From Stigmatella erecta (GTDB lineage: Bacteria > Myxococcota > Myxococcia > Myxococcales > Myxococcaceae): a DNA stretch of 64,000 nucleotides. The stretch spans positions 185,362 to 249,361 of the forward strand of contig NZ_FOIJ01000012.1 of the NCBI RefSeq assembly GCF_900111745.1, in the 5' to 3' direction. The notes under the pieces are model-generated. The model was not told the origin of the DNA, did no database searches, and was given only the letters and a program-made list of their open reading frames with translations. Made by a program: the position numbers and the translations under genes. Positions 1 through 11,046 of the stretch are shown piece after piece. How positions within the stretch are numbered: position 1 is the stretch's first letter; every line of letters begins with the position of its first letter.

Positions 1-2687
1 CATGCGTCAGTGGACTCGTTGCAAGCCAGGAGATCATCGCAGTGATCTGGCTCGGTCTCGTCGTAGTCCGGATCGTCCTGGCAGGGCACACCGCCGTTAG
101 GATCCTTCTCCTGATCGATCCAGTACTGGTACGACACCGCAGCCTGGGAGTTCTCGTTGGCAGGGCGGCACGCACCGAAGAGTGAGAGGGTCCGCGCGCT
201 GCCATCGAAGTCGAAGCCATTGACGGTGCTTCGGGGCACGTTGTTGGCATTGCAGACGTTGGCGTCGCGCACCTCGCTCAGCGCCACCTTGAGGGACGCA
301 CCGATGGGCGGCTTGAGGGTCTTGTAACCCGCGTTCCCGATGGCATCCGCGATGATGGCATCCATCGATACCCGGATGGAGTTGTTGTCGATGATGGAGC
401 CAATCACTCCGCCCGTGGCATTGACCACCGCCGCGTTGCGAGCCTTCGACACGCCTCCCGCCTGGGGGTTGAATTCACGGCCAGTGCTCGTGCCAGTGCA
501 CGTTTGCCCTGTGCCGCACCCACAGTAGCTGCCACCCGGGCAGATGATGCCATGAACCGTGATGAGACTGCCTGTCTTGTTGGTGGGAGTGACCGAAGAC
601 GTCACGCTGCCGAAGAAGTTGATAAACGTCTGAACAGGCTCACAGGCAGACCCTTCTTTCTCCTTGGTCCCACCCGAGCCGCAATTCTCGACACCGTTGT
701 TCACATCCTTCTGCGTTTGGTCATCCGCGTCACCGAGCAATACGACTACCAGCGTGGCATCCTTACGGGCACGGAGGTTTGACTCCGGCTCGGCAGGCTC
801 TGTTCCCGGCGTAATATCGTCAATGGTCTTCCTTGCGGCGCCAAGCACACCTTCGTTAGGGGCTCCCGCGATGCCCAATGAACAACCGCCATTGGCGCCC
901 TCGATGGATTTGCCATTGCTATCAGCCCCTGGGCAGTTCGCTACTTCAGGTGCAGTAGGAACCCCGCTGCAGACATTGTTCACGCACGTGCTACCACTCG
1001 TGAGCCATGACTTCACTTTGTTCACGTTGCGGGTAAAGCGCCGAATCGTGCCCGAGTTGGGCCATGAAGTGCCGAAGTGATAGGAGGACGAGACAAGCGC
1101 CATTCGCCAGTCCAATGACGAGGCGTTGAGCGAGTCCACCGCAGCGTTGGCCGTGGCCGCAAGCGCATCCTGCGAGCTTGCCATCGAGCCGCTGTCGTCC
1201 ACGACAAAGATGAAGTCCACCTTCGCCGCTTCCAGCTGGAAGCGCTCACACTGCACCGCCGTGGGCTCGCCGAACTGCGCGAGCGCAGAACCATCGGACA
1301 GGTCCTTGGACGAGAAGGCCGCGGTCGAGCTGCGGTTGGCTCCTGTCACGCTGGCCAGGGGCACAACCGCCACCAACACCACCACGCTGTCGTTCGAGCG
1401 ATGCACGAAGAGCGCCTGGAGGCGGAAGTCACCGTTCACCCCCGCGGCCTCCTGGCTCAGACGGCCCGTGCTGCCGGGAACCAACGCGTCCACCAGCTGG
1501 TCCGTCCGGCGCTTGAGGTCCGTGCTTGCCCCCGACTGGTCGTAAAAGGCCTGCACCGCGTTGAAGCCGTCCCACGTCTTGAACACCTGCGCGGTGCGGT
1601 TGGTCAGAGCCCCCTTGCCGTTGATGGCAGGGCGCAGCTCTTCTTCATCCCCGAGCGGATCCGTGGCGCCCGCCGGTGCCGCGCGGCGGAAAGCCAGGAA
1701 CGCCACCTTCGCGCTGCTGTCATAGCCCACCAGTCCCTTCACCTCGTTGCCCACCTTGATCTGCGTCACCTCCGTGAACTCCGGAGGCAAGGCCAGCTTC
1801 AGGTCCGCGCCGTCCTCGGACTGGAAGGTCACCGGACGCAGGTTGTTGACCGTGCACACCTGGCCCACCGGCCCCGACGCGTCGCCTGCGTTGGGATCCA
1901 ACTCTCCAGGGTCTACCCCACCATTCTGGTTGGTGTCCTCCGCGCCGTCGGGGATGCCATCGCCGTCCGAGTCCGGATTCACCGGGTTCGTCGTCGTCCC
2001 GGGGCTCGAATCCGGAATGAAGATGTTGGCGCAGGCGACCGGATCCGGGCTCACGGTAACGCCCGACTCCACTCCATCCGAGATGCCGTCCCCATCCGTG
2101 TCGAAACGGCGGGGATCCGTCTCGTTGGCGCCTTTCTTCCCGTCCGCGTTCTGGTCCTCGCCCTTCACGGCACCCTGGGTCGGCCCGTCGACGAGCCCGT
2201 CACAGTCGGTGTCCTTCATCAGCGGATTGGTCTCGTCATCGTCCGCCTTGCCGTTCTTGTTGGCATCCTCCACCCCGTCCCACAGCCCGTCGCCATCCGT
2301 GTCGTAGCTGAGCGGGTCCGTCTGCCGGCGAGGGTCCGAGTCCAGCAGCAGATTGGAGCACGAGGTGCCCGCGACCGGCTGGGTGACACCGGCCTCGAGC
2401 CCGTCGGGCAGACCGTCATTGTCCGTGTCCCGCTGGCCCGGATCGGTCTTCCCTCCGTCGCGCACCGTCTCGAACTCGACCTTGTCGCTCAGGCCGTCAC
2501 AGTCGGTGTCCTTCGTGTCGTTCTTGGGATCATTGGGATCCGTCGGCAGCGGCGGTGGCGGTGGCGGCGGCACCACGCCCCCCCCTCCTCCGTCCGGTTT
2601 GGGATCCACAATGTCCGAACTGCATGCGGCCGCGGTCATCAAGACCGGAAGCAGCAGTGAGACATAGAGCATTCTTCTCATTTTCAT
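1..2687 (-). CDS. VWA-domain lipoprotein with thrombospondin type-3 repeats (C-terminus cut by window edge)
   Basis: The gene starts at ATG 2687 behind an AGAGGAGG ribosome site and stays open to base 1, so its C-terminus lies outside the window. A lipoprotein signal ends at LMTAAAC (about residue 22). A Gly/Pro linker follows, then at least six Ca-binding thrombospondin type-3 repeats of the form DTDGDGISDG, within roughly residues 45-250. A von Willebrand A domain follows, with the MIDAS-like DDSGS after FIFVV (near residue 485). The architecture suggests an outer-membrane-anchored, calcium-stabilised surface or adhesin protein. Myxococcus CglB/CglD motility lipoproteins have similar VWA or calcium-repeat features, and CglD is the closest match I can recall, but I cannot confirm orthology. 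The upstream DNA (2688-3035) separates it from a divergent cytochrome gene. Confidence 0.8.
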   Translation of the reverse strand, partial: MKMRRMLYVSLLLPVLMTAAACSSDIVDPKPDGGGGGVVPPPPPPPLPTDPNDPKNDTKDTDCDGLSDKVEFETVRDGGKTDPGQRDTDNDGLPDGLEAGVTQPVAGTSCSNLLLDSDPRRQTDPLSYDTDGDGLWDGVEDANKNGKADDDETNPLMKDTDCDGLVDGPTQGAVKGEDQNADGKKGANETDPRRFDTDGDGISDGVESGVTVSPDPVACANIFIPDSSPGTTTNPVNPDSDGDGIPDGAEDTNQNGGVDPGELDPNAGDASGPVGQVCTVNNLRPVTFQSEDGADLKLALPPEFTEVTQIKVGNEVKGLVGYDSSAKVAFLAFRRAAPAGATDPLGDEEELRPAINGKGALTNRTAQVFKTWDGFNAVQAFYDQSGASTDLKRRTDQLVDALVPGSTGRLSQEAAGVNGDFRLQALFVHRSNDSVVVLVAVVPLASVTGANRSSTAAFSSKDLSDGSALAQFGEPTAVQCERFQLEAAKVDFIFVVDDSGSMASSQDALAATANAAVDSLNASSLDWRMALVSSSYHFGTSWPNSGTIRRFTRNVNKVKSWLTSGSTCVNNVCSGVPTAPEVANCPGADSNGKSIEGANGGCSLGIAGAPNEGVLGAARKTIDDITPGTEPAEPESNLRARKDATLVVVLLGDADDQTQKDVNNGVENCGSGGTKEKEGSACEPVQTFINFFGSVTSSVTPTNKTGSLITVHGIICPGGSYCGCGTGQTCTGTSTGREFNPQAGGVSKARNAAVVNATGGVIGSIIDNNSIRVSMDAIIADAIGNAGYKTLKPPIGASLKVALSEVRDANVCNANNVPRSTVNGFDFDGSARTLSLFGACRPANENSQAAVSYQYWIDQEKDPNGGVPCQDDPDYDETEPDHCDDLLACNESTDA

Positions 2688-2923
2688 CGAGGCCCTCCTC
2701 TGAAGGATGGCCTCACAGCGGGAGCCTGCCCTCCCGCGCGAGGCATGGAACCCGCGAACATACGACCCTCACAGGAGGCTGCAACGTGATCCCGTGTGAG
2801 TTTCGTTGACATCACGATTTTACGTTCTCAGCTGAGTTTTCGTTTCCAGCAACCGTCCTCTGGCGCGCACCAGCCTCGTTCCCCTGCGCCGTTGACGGGA
2901 CGGATCCAGTCCGAAGTCCGATG

Positions 2924-2950
2924 TTGCCCGAGCAGTCCTCCGTCTATACT
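2924..2950 (+). promoter_or_regulatory. Possible sigma-70-type promoter of the cytochrome c gene
   Basis: TATACT at 2945-2950 is close to the -10 consensus. A weak -35-like TTGCCC lies at 2924-2929 with a short 15-nt spacer. It would give a leader of about 80 nt before ATG 3036. The rest of the 348-nt gap 2688-3035 shows only an isolated TTGACA at 2806-2811 with no matching -10, and no coding sequence I would defend. Confidence 0.35.
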
Positions 2951-3035
2951 CAGCCTCCCGTCCATGAGGGTGCTTCGGGGCCGGGCCCCATCCCCCACCC
3001 GGCCGAAGGTTTCACCCGCAGAAAGAGGAGTCAGA

Positions 3036-3353
3036 ATGAAGACGCGGTTTGCCCTGGTACTGGCCTTTTCCGTCGCCGCGAGCGCGCAGGCAGATGATGT
3101 GGCTGATGTGTGGAAGGCTAAGTGCAAGTCGTGCCACGGCGACGATGGCAAGGCGAAGACCAAGGTGGGCGAGCGGGAGAAGATCGACGATATGTCCCTG
3201 CCCGAGTGGCAGAAGAATCACTCGGACGAGAAGATCCGCCAGGCCATCGTCGAGGGCGTCTCCGGGACCAAGATGAAGGGCTACAAGGACAAGCTCAGCA
3301 CGGAGGAGATCGACGCGCTGGTGAAGTACGTCCGGGGCCTCCAGGCGAAATAA
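3036..3353 (+). CDS. Small periplasmic c-type cytochrome
   Basis: A 105-aa protein with a Sec signal peptide that probably ends at ASAQA (about residue 19). A single class-I cytochrome c domain follows, with the heme-binding CKSCH about ten residues into the mature protein and a Met (TKMKGY) that could be the sixth heme ligand. The C-terminal helix LSTEEIDALVKYVRGL is typical of this fold. ATG 3036 is chosen because AGAGGAG lies five bases upstream and the signal peptide begins there. A longer in-frame extension upstream carries no signal and is unlikely. It probably carries electrons in the periplasm. Its partner is not evident from the neighbours. Confidence 0.9.
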   Translation: MKTRFALVLAFSVAASAQADDVADVWKAKCKSCHGDDGKAKTKVGEREKIDDMSLPEWQKNHSDEKIRQAIVEGVSGTKMKGYKDKLSTEEIDALVKYVRGLQAK

Positions 3354-3371
3354 GGGCCGCGTGAATATCCT

Positions 3372-3390
3372 GGGGGACGGTTCGTCCCCC
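3372..3390 (+). terminator. Perfect hairpin after cytochrome c gene
   Basis: GGGGGACG, a three-base loop, then CGTCCCCC: a perfect 8-bp GC-rich stem starting 18 nt after the cytochrome stop codon. No T-run follows, so it may be a pause or RNA-stability element rather than a classical intrinsic terminator. Confidence 0.5.
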
Positions 3391-3416
3391 TGGGTGAGCC
3401 CTGCTGGAGCCCTCCC

Positions 3417-3689
3417 ATGAAGACCGTCGCCGTCGCCCTGCTCTTCGCCCTGTCCCTCGCCACCCTCCTCTCCTCGGCGCGCGCGAGCGCCTCGGGCCTG
3501 GCCCAGCTTGAACCCCGCCTGGCCCGCCCCCAGCCCTTGATGGGCGGAGACGACAAGGACGACAAGGACGACGAGGGCGACGAAGAGGATTACCGGAGGC
3601 TCAGCCCCTCCAGGGCCCTGGAGCTGGTCGACCCCGGGGCCCAGGGCTACATGCTCCGGCTTCGCGCCGCCGCGCTTCACGGCCCCTGA
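3417..3689 (+). CDS. Small exported protein with acidic Asp/Glu/Lys patch
   Basis: A 90-aa protein of unknown function. It has a clear signal peptide (MKT, a hydrophobic stretch, then SSARASA at about residues 20-26), followed by a very acidic stretch of Asp, Lys and Glu (about residues 45-58, GGDDKDDKDDEGDEEDY). The C-terminus is Arg/Leu/Ala-rich. GGAG lies about eight bases before the ATG. It follows the cytochrome gene on the same strand behind a hairpin. The acidic patch could bind metal or a basic partner, which is inference. Its size leaves some doubt, but signal peptide, RBS and position support a real gene. Confidence 0.6.
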   Translation: MKTVAVALLFALSLATLLSSARASASGLAQLEPRLARPQPLMGGDDKDDKDDEGDEEDYRRLSPSRALELVDPGAQGYMLRLRAAALHGP

Positions 3690-3763
3690 GCAGGCCCCCT
3701 TCTCACGAAATGAAGCCCTCAGGGCACGTGCTTCGGCTGCCCCACACGCTACCATAGGGCAAC

Positions 3764-5356
3764 ATGTGGCTCATCGTGAACCCAGGGCTGTCCAATGAGC
3801 AGCCGCTTCAGCTGCCCGAGGGACACTCCACCATCGGCCGCACCGGCGAGAACACCTTCCGGGTGCTCCACCTGAGCCTGTCCCGCCGCCACGCACGCCT
3901 GGAGCGGCAGGGCACACGCGTGGTGCTGGTGGACCTGGGCAGCAAGAACGGGACGCTCGTGCAAGGCGCGCGCGTCGAACGCTGCGAGCTTCGGGACGGC
4001 GACTCCTTCCAGTGTGGCGACGTGCTCTTCAAGCTCACGTCCGCCCTGGAGGTGGTGGAGCCCACGCACATCCAGGACCTGAAGACGCGCTTCTCCCTGC
4101 CCTCCATGGAGGAGTTGCTGGAGCGGGAGCGGACCGTCGGCAGCCAGTCGGCCCTGAAGGTCCGGCAGGCCCGGCAGGCCGCCCTGCGCTCCGCCGAGAA
4201 GCTGGAGGTGCTGCTCAAGGTCAGCCAGCTCCTGTCCTCCGCCGGCCCCATCGACGGGTTGCTGGAGCGCATCGCCCAGCTCGTCTTCCAGATCCTGGAC
4301 GTGGACCGGGTGGTCATCCTGCTGGTGGACTCCCTCAGCGGGGAGCTGCGCCCCCGGGTGGCCCGCTTCCTCACGGGCGAGGTGCCCTCCGGGGCCTTCT
4401 ACAGCCAGCACGTCGTCGATTACGTGCGCACCCACTCCGTGGCGGCGCTCTTCGCGGATGCCCTGGATGATCCCCGGCTCACGGGCGCCGATTCCGTCAT
4501 GTTGCAGTCCATCCGCTCGGCCATGTGCGTGCCGCTCAAGCCCCAGGACACGGTCCTCGGCGTGCTCTATGTGGACAATCTGGCCCGGGTCAACGGCTTC
4601 ACCGAGGAGGACCTGGAGTTCCTCACCGCCTTCGGCAACCAGGCCGCCATCGCGCTGGAGAACTCGCTGCTGTCCGAGCGCCTGGCCGAAGAGGCCGCGC
4701 TGCGTACCGCCTACCTGCGGTTCTTCCCGCCTCCCGTCATCAAGAAGCTGCGCAGCGCGCGGGGCGCGCCCCTGGACATCGTCGAGACGGAGGTGACCGT
4801 CCTCTTCTCGGACATCACCGGCTTCACCTCGCTGTCCTCCACCCTGCACCCACGCCAGGTGGTGGACCTGCTCAACGAGTACTTCCCCGTCATGGCTGAC
4901 ATCGTCTTCCGCCACGAGGGGACGCTCGAGAAGTACATCGGGGATGCGCTGATGGCGGTGTGGGGCGCGCCCTTCTCCCAGCCCGATGACGCGGACCGGG
5001 CCCTGCGCGCGGCGGTGGAGATGCAACGCGCGCTGGCGGACCTGAACGCCCACTGGCAGGAGCAGGGCCGGCCCGAGATTCAAATTCACGTCGGGCTCAA
5101 CACGGGCCGCGTCGCCGCGGGCAACATCGGCTCCGAGCACTATCTGCAGTACGCCACCATTGGCGATGCGACCAACGTCGCCAGCCGCATCTGCGACGCC
5201 ACCAATCCAGCGGAGATCTGCCTCTCCGAAGCCACGCTCCAGCGCTGCCAGGCCTGTACCTGGCCCCTGACGAAGCTGCCGCCCATCCAGGTCAAGGGCA
5301 AGCAGGAGCCCCTGGCCCTCTACCGGCTGGAGTGGCGGGACTCGCCCTTGCGCTGA
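3764..5356 (+). CDS. FHA-GAF class III nucleotide cyclase
   Basis: A 530-aa cytoplasmic protein with three modules. An N-terminal FHA phosphothreonine-binding domain (about 1-95) carries GRTGENTF, SRRHARL and GSKNGT. A GAF domain (about 155-305) contains CVPLKPQDTVLGVLYVDN. A class III adenylate/guanylate cyclase domain (about 335-525) has metal-binding aspartates in LFSDITGFTS (near 345) and YIGDALMAVWGAP (near 390), then GLNTGRVAAGNIGS. It probably makes cAMP in response to a GAF ligand and to phosphorylation of a Ser/Thr-kinase partner through the FHA domain. Such FHA cyclases are common in myxobacteria, which are rich in eukaryotic-type kinases. The real product (cAMP or cGMP) cannot be read with certainty. 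It converges on the histidine kinase gene downstream. Confidence 0.92.
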   Translation: MWLIVNPGLSNEQPLQLPEGHSTIGRTGENTFRVLHLSLSRRHARLERQGTRVVLVDLGSKNGTLVQGARVERCELRDGDSFQCGDVLFKLTSALEVVEPTHIQDLKTRFSLPSMEELLERERTVGSQSALKVRQARQAALRSAEKLEVLLKVSQLLSSAGPIDGLLERIAQLVFQILDVDRVVILLVDSLSGELRPRVARFLTGEVPSGAFYSQHVVDYVRTHSVAALFADALDDPRLTGADSVMLQSIRSAMCVPLKPQDTVLGVLYVDNLARVNGFTEEDLEFLTAFGNQAAIALENSLLSERLAEEAALRTAYLRFFPPPVIKKLRSARGAPLDIVETEVTVLFSDITGFTSLSSTLHPRQVVDLLNEYFPVMADIVFRHEGTLEKYIGDALMAVWGAPFSQPDDADRALRAAVEMQRALADLNAHWQEQGRPEIQIHVGLNTGRVAAGNIGSEHYLQYATIGDATNVASRICDATNPAEICLSEATLQRCQACTWPLTKLPPIQVKGKQEPLALYRLEWRDSPLR

Positions 5357-5387
5357 AGGCCCTCGGGACGGCTCCCGGCAACACGCT

Positions 5388-6713
5388 TCAGCTGGCCACC
5401 ACCCGGTATGCCTGCTGCGGCACGGTGCCTTCCTCCACCGTGCCCCCTGCCGCGGGCACCGCGCGCGGAAGCAGCACGATGAACCGGGTCCCGTCTTCCA
5501 GCGTGGAGCTGGCCTCGACACAGCCTCCATGCGCCTGGACGAGCTGCGCGACGATGTAGAGCCCCAGTCCCAGCCCCAGCCCGGACGAGGCGGCAGGTCC
5601 CCGCTCGGCGCGCAGGAAAGGCTCGAAGAGCCTCGGACGGAGTTCTTCCGGAATGGGCTGCCCGGTGTTGTGCACCTCGATGCGCTGCAGGGAGTCCAAC
5701 CCCTCCAGGCTCACACGGATGGGCGTTCCCGCCGGGCTGTGCTGGAGCGCATTGGCCACCAGGTTGGACACCACCTGGGAGATCCGCTCGAGGTCCCAGA
5801 AGCCCCGGCAATGGCCTCGCGTCTCCAGCCGGATCTCCCGTCCAGGCGAGGCCAGCTCCAGCTCACCGATGACCTGCCGGCACACCTCGTCCAGGGCGAC
5901 CTCTCCAGGACGCAGCGGAATCCCTCCGCCCATGCGCGCCCGGGTGAAGTCCAGCAACTGCCGCACCATCCTCGCCATCCGCCCGGCGCTGCCCTCGATG
6001 CGCTCCAGCCCCCGCCGCACCTCCTGCGGCAACGCCTCCCGGGCCAGCAGCGCCGCCGAGGTGAGCCGGATGGCCGACAGCGGATTGCCCAGATCATGGC
6101 CCAGCATCCCGATGAAGCGCTCGCGGCACCGGCCCTCCGGATCCTCCTCCTGGCGCCGAGGCACGGCGGAGGCATCCCGGCTGCGGCCCAGGGGCTGCTC
6201 GGTGGACCGTCCCAAGGCCCTCGCCGCCGTGGGGTTGAGCAGGATGTACTGCCCCTCCAGGTTCTTCGCGAACACGGCCTCCGGGCTGCCCTCGAGCAGG
6301 GCTCGCAGCACCGCGAGCTCCTGCGACGGTGCGTCCAGCGGCTCGGCACGTTCCTCCCAGAAGAGCGTGAGCCCTCCCGGCCCAGGAGCCGCTCGCACCC
6401 GTACCTGGACGGACGCCGGTGGCTCCCCTCCCGTGAACCGCGCCACCTCCGGAACCTGATGCTCCACGGCCCGCGCGCACAACTCGAAGAGGCCGCATCC
6501 GCCGGCCCAGGGCGAGGCTTCCAACAACCGCCGGCCCGGCAGGGGCAGCACGGCGTCCCCCCCCTGCCGCTCCAGCCCAGCAGAGGCCTTCACGCACTCG
6601 AAGTCGGCCAGGGCCCCTTCGGCAGAAGGAATCCCCCGAAGCACCACCCACTCCTCCCGCGAGGCCGTCCCTCTCTCTTCCGACAGTGGCGTCGTCTCTT
6701 TCCGGAATCGCAT
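5388..6713 (-). CDS. PAS sensor histidine kinase, soluble
   Basis: A 441-aa kinase with no membrane segments. The N-terminal half (to about residue 200) contains a PAS-like sensor (ALLEGSPEAVFAKNLEGQYI). A HisKA domain follows with the phospho-acceptor histidine in MLGHDLGNPLSAIRL. The C-terminal HATPase_c domain carries the N box NLVANALQHSPAGT and the G box GLGLGLGLYIVAQLVQAHGG. No receiver or regulator gene lies next to it, so it is an orphan kinase. It is transcribed away from mfd. The 209-nt gap 6714-6922 between the two starts must hold both promoters, but I see no convincing boxes there. Confidence 0.9.
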   Translation of the reverse strand: MRFRKETTPLSEERGTASREEWVVLRGIPSAEGALADFECVKASAGLERQGGDAVLPLPGRRLLEASPWAGGCGLFELCARAVEHQVPEVARFTGGEPPASVQVRVRAAPGPGGLTLFWEERAEPLDAPSQELAVLRALLEGSPEAVFAKNLEGQYILLNPTAARALGRSTEQPLGRSRDASAVPRRQEEDPEGRCRERFIGMLGHDLGNPLSAIRLTSAALLAREALPQEVRRGLERIEGSAGRMARMVRQLLDFTRARMGGGIPLRPGEVALDEVCRQVIGELELASPGREIRLETRGHCRGFWDLERISQVVSNLVANALQHSPAGTPIRVSLEGLDSLQRIEVHNTGQPIPEELRPRLFEPFLRAERGPAASSGLGLGLGLYIVAQLVQAHGGCVEASSTLEDGTRFIVLLPRAVPAAGGTVEEGTVPQQAYRVVAS

Positions 6714-6922
6714 GGCTTGTCTCGTGGCGTCTCCGAACCTGGGGCCTCCAGCCTACCGCTCACTCCCAGGGGGTGAACTTCCCTGCTCCTCCAGGTGTCA
6801 GGCATCCACCGGTGGCAGTGACAACCGGACAGTCGGACCTTTCCACGGTGTGTCCGGCAGCGGGTCCACCGTTGACCGGGCCCCAGGCGGCTCCTATGAC
6901 GCGGGGCCTCAGGAATCCCGAA

Positions 6923-10507
<3,585 letters not shown>

Positions 10508-10508
10508 T

Positions 10509-10961
10509 TCAGTGCTGGGGGGCCAGCCGCCACATGCGGACCTCGCGCGGCTCGCGCCGGACGAGCCCCAGGCGCTCCAGCTCCGCCAGCCACTGCTCGA
10601 GCTCGCGCTCGTCGTCCGTCAGGAACTCCCGGGCCCCCAGGTGGACGGCACTCACACCGATGGACTCCAGGTACAGCATCAACCGCCAGGCATCGAAGGC
10701 CTCGGGTGTCCCCAGGGCCCGGTGGGCATCCACCACCCGCCGCGAGTCCGAACCCTCGAAGCCCACGCCGCCGCCATGCCGGTGGAACCGCCAGCGCTCG
10801 CCCCGGACCTGCAGCTCACCGTGACGGGGAAGCCGCTGGGCCGCCCGGAAGGCCTCGGCCCCGGAGGTGCCCTGCATCAGCACCCGGAGCAGCTCGGCCT
10901 GGAGTGAGACGAACCGGCGAAGCAACGTCCACCCTTCCGCGGCTGACCGTCCCTCATCCAT
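10509..10961 (-). CDS. Uncharacterised 150-aa soluble protein
   Basis: A 150-aa protein I do not recognise. It has no signal peptide, membrane segment or cysteine motif. It is Arg/Leu/Glu-rich with predicted helices at both ends (LQAELLRVLMQ; ERELEQWLAELERLGLV) and a central ERWRFHRHGGGVGFEG. The start is ATG 10961, preceded by GGGAGG with eight-base spacing. An upstream in-frame start would add about 25 unlikely residues and run into the terminator of the next gene. It converges on mfd with a one-base gap. Confidence 0.65.
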   Translation of the reverse strand: MDEGRSAAEGWTLLRRFVSLQAELLRVLMQGTSGAEAFRAAQRLPRHGELQVRGERWRFHRHGGGVGFEGSDSRRVVDAHRALGTPEAFDAWRLMLYLESIGVSAVHLGAREFLTDDERELEQWLAELERLGLVRREPREVRMWRLAPQH

Positions 10962-10994
10962 GACGCGCGCCTCCCGGGCCGGGTGCTGCGCCCC

Positions 10995-11031
10995 AAAAAG
11001 AAAGAGGGCCCGGGCATGCACCCGGGCCCTC
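10995..11031 (-). terminator. Rho-independent terminator of the M36 protease gene
   Basis: On the minus strand GAGGGCCCGGG pairs perfectly with CCCGGGCCCTC (11 bp, 6-nt loop, 11004-11031), followed by TTTCTTTTT. It begins 16 nt after the protease stop codon. This is a textbook intrinsic terminator. It also separates the protease from the small gene at 10961. Confidence 0.9.
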
Positions 11032-11046
11032 CCCATCCTGCTCAGA

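Noticed and set aside
2806..2811. TTGACA considered as a -35 box.
   Set aside because: No -10-like hexamer lies 16-18 bases downstream. The TATACT at 2945 is far better placed for the cytochrome gene.
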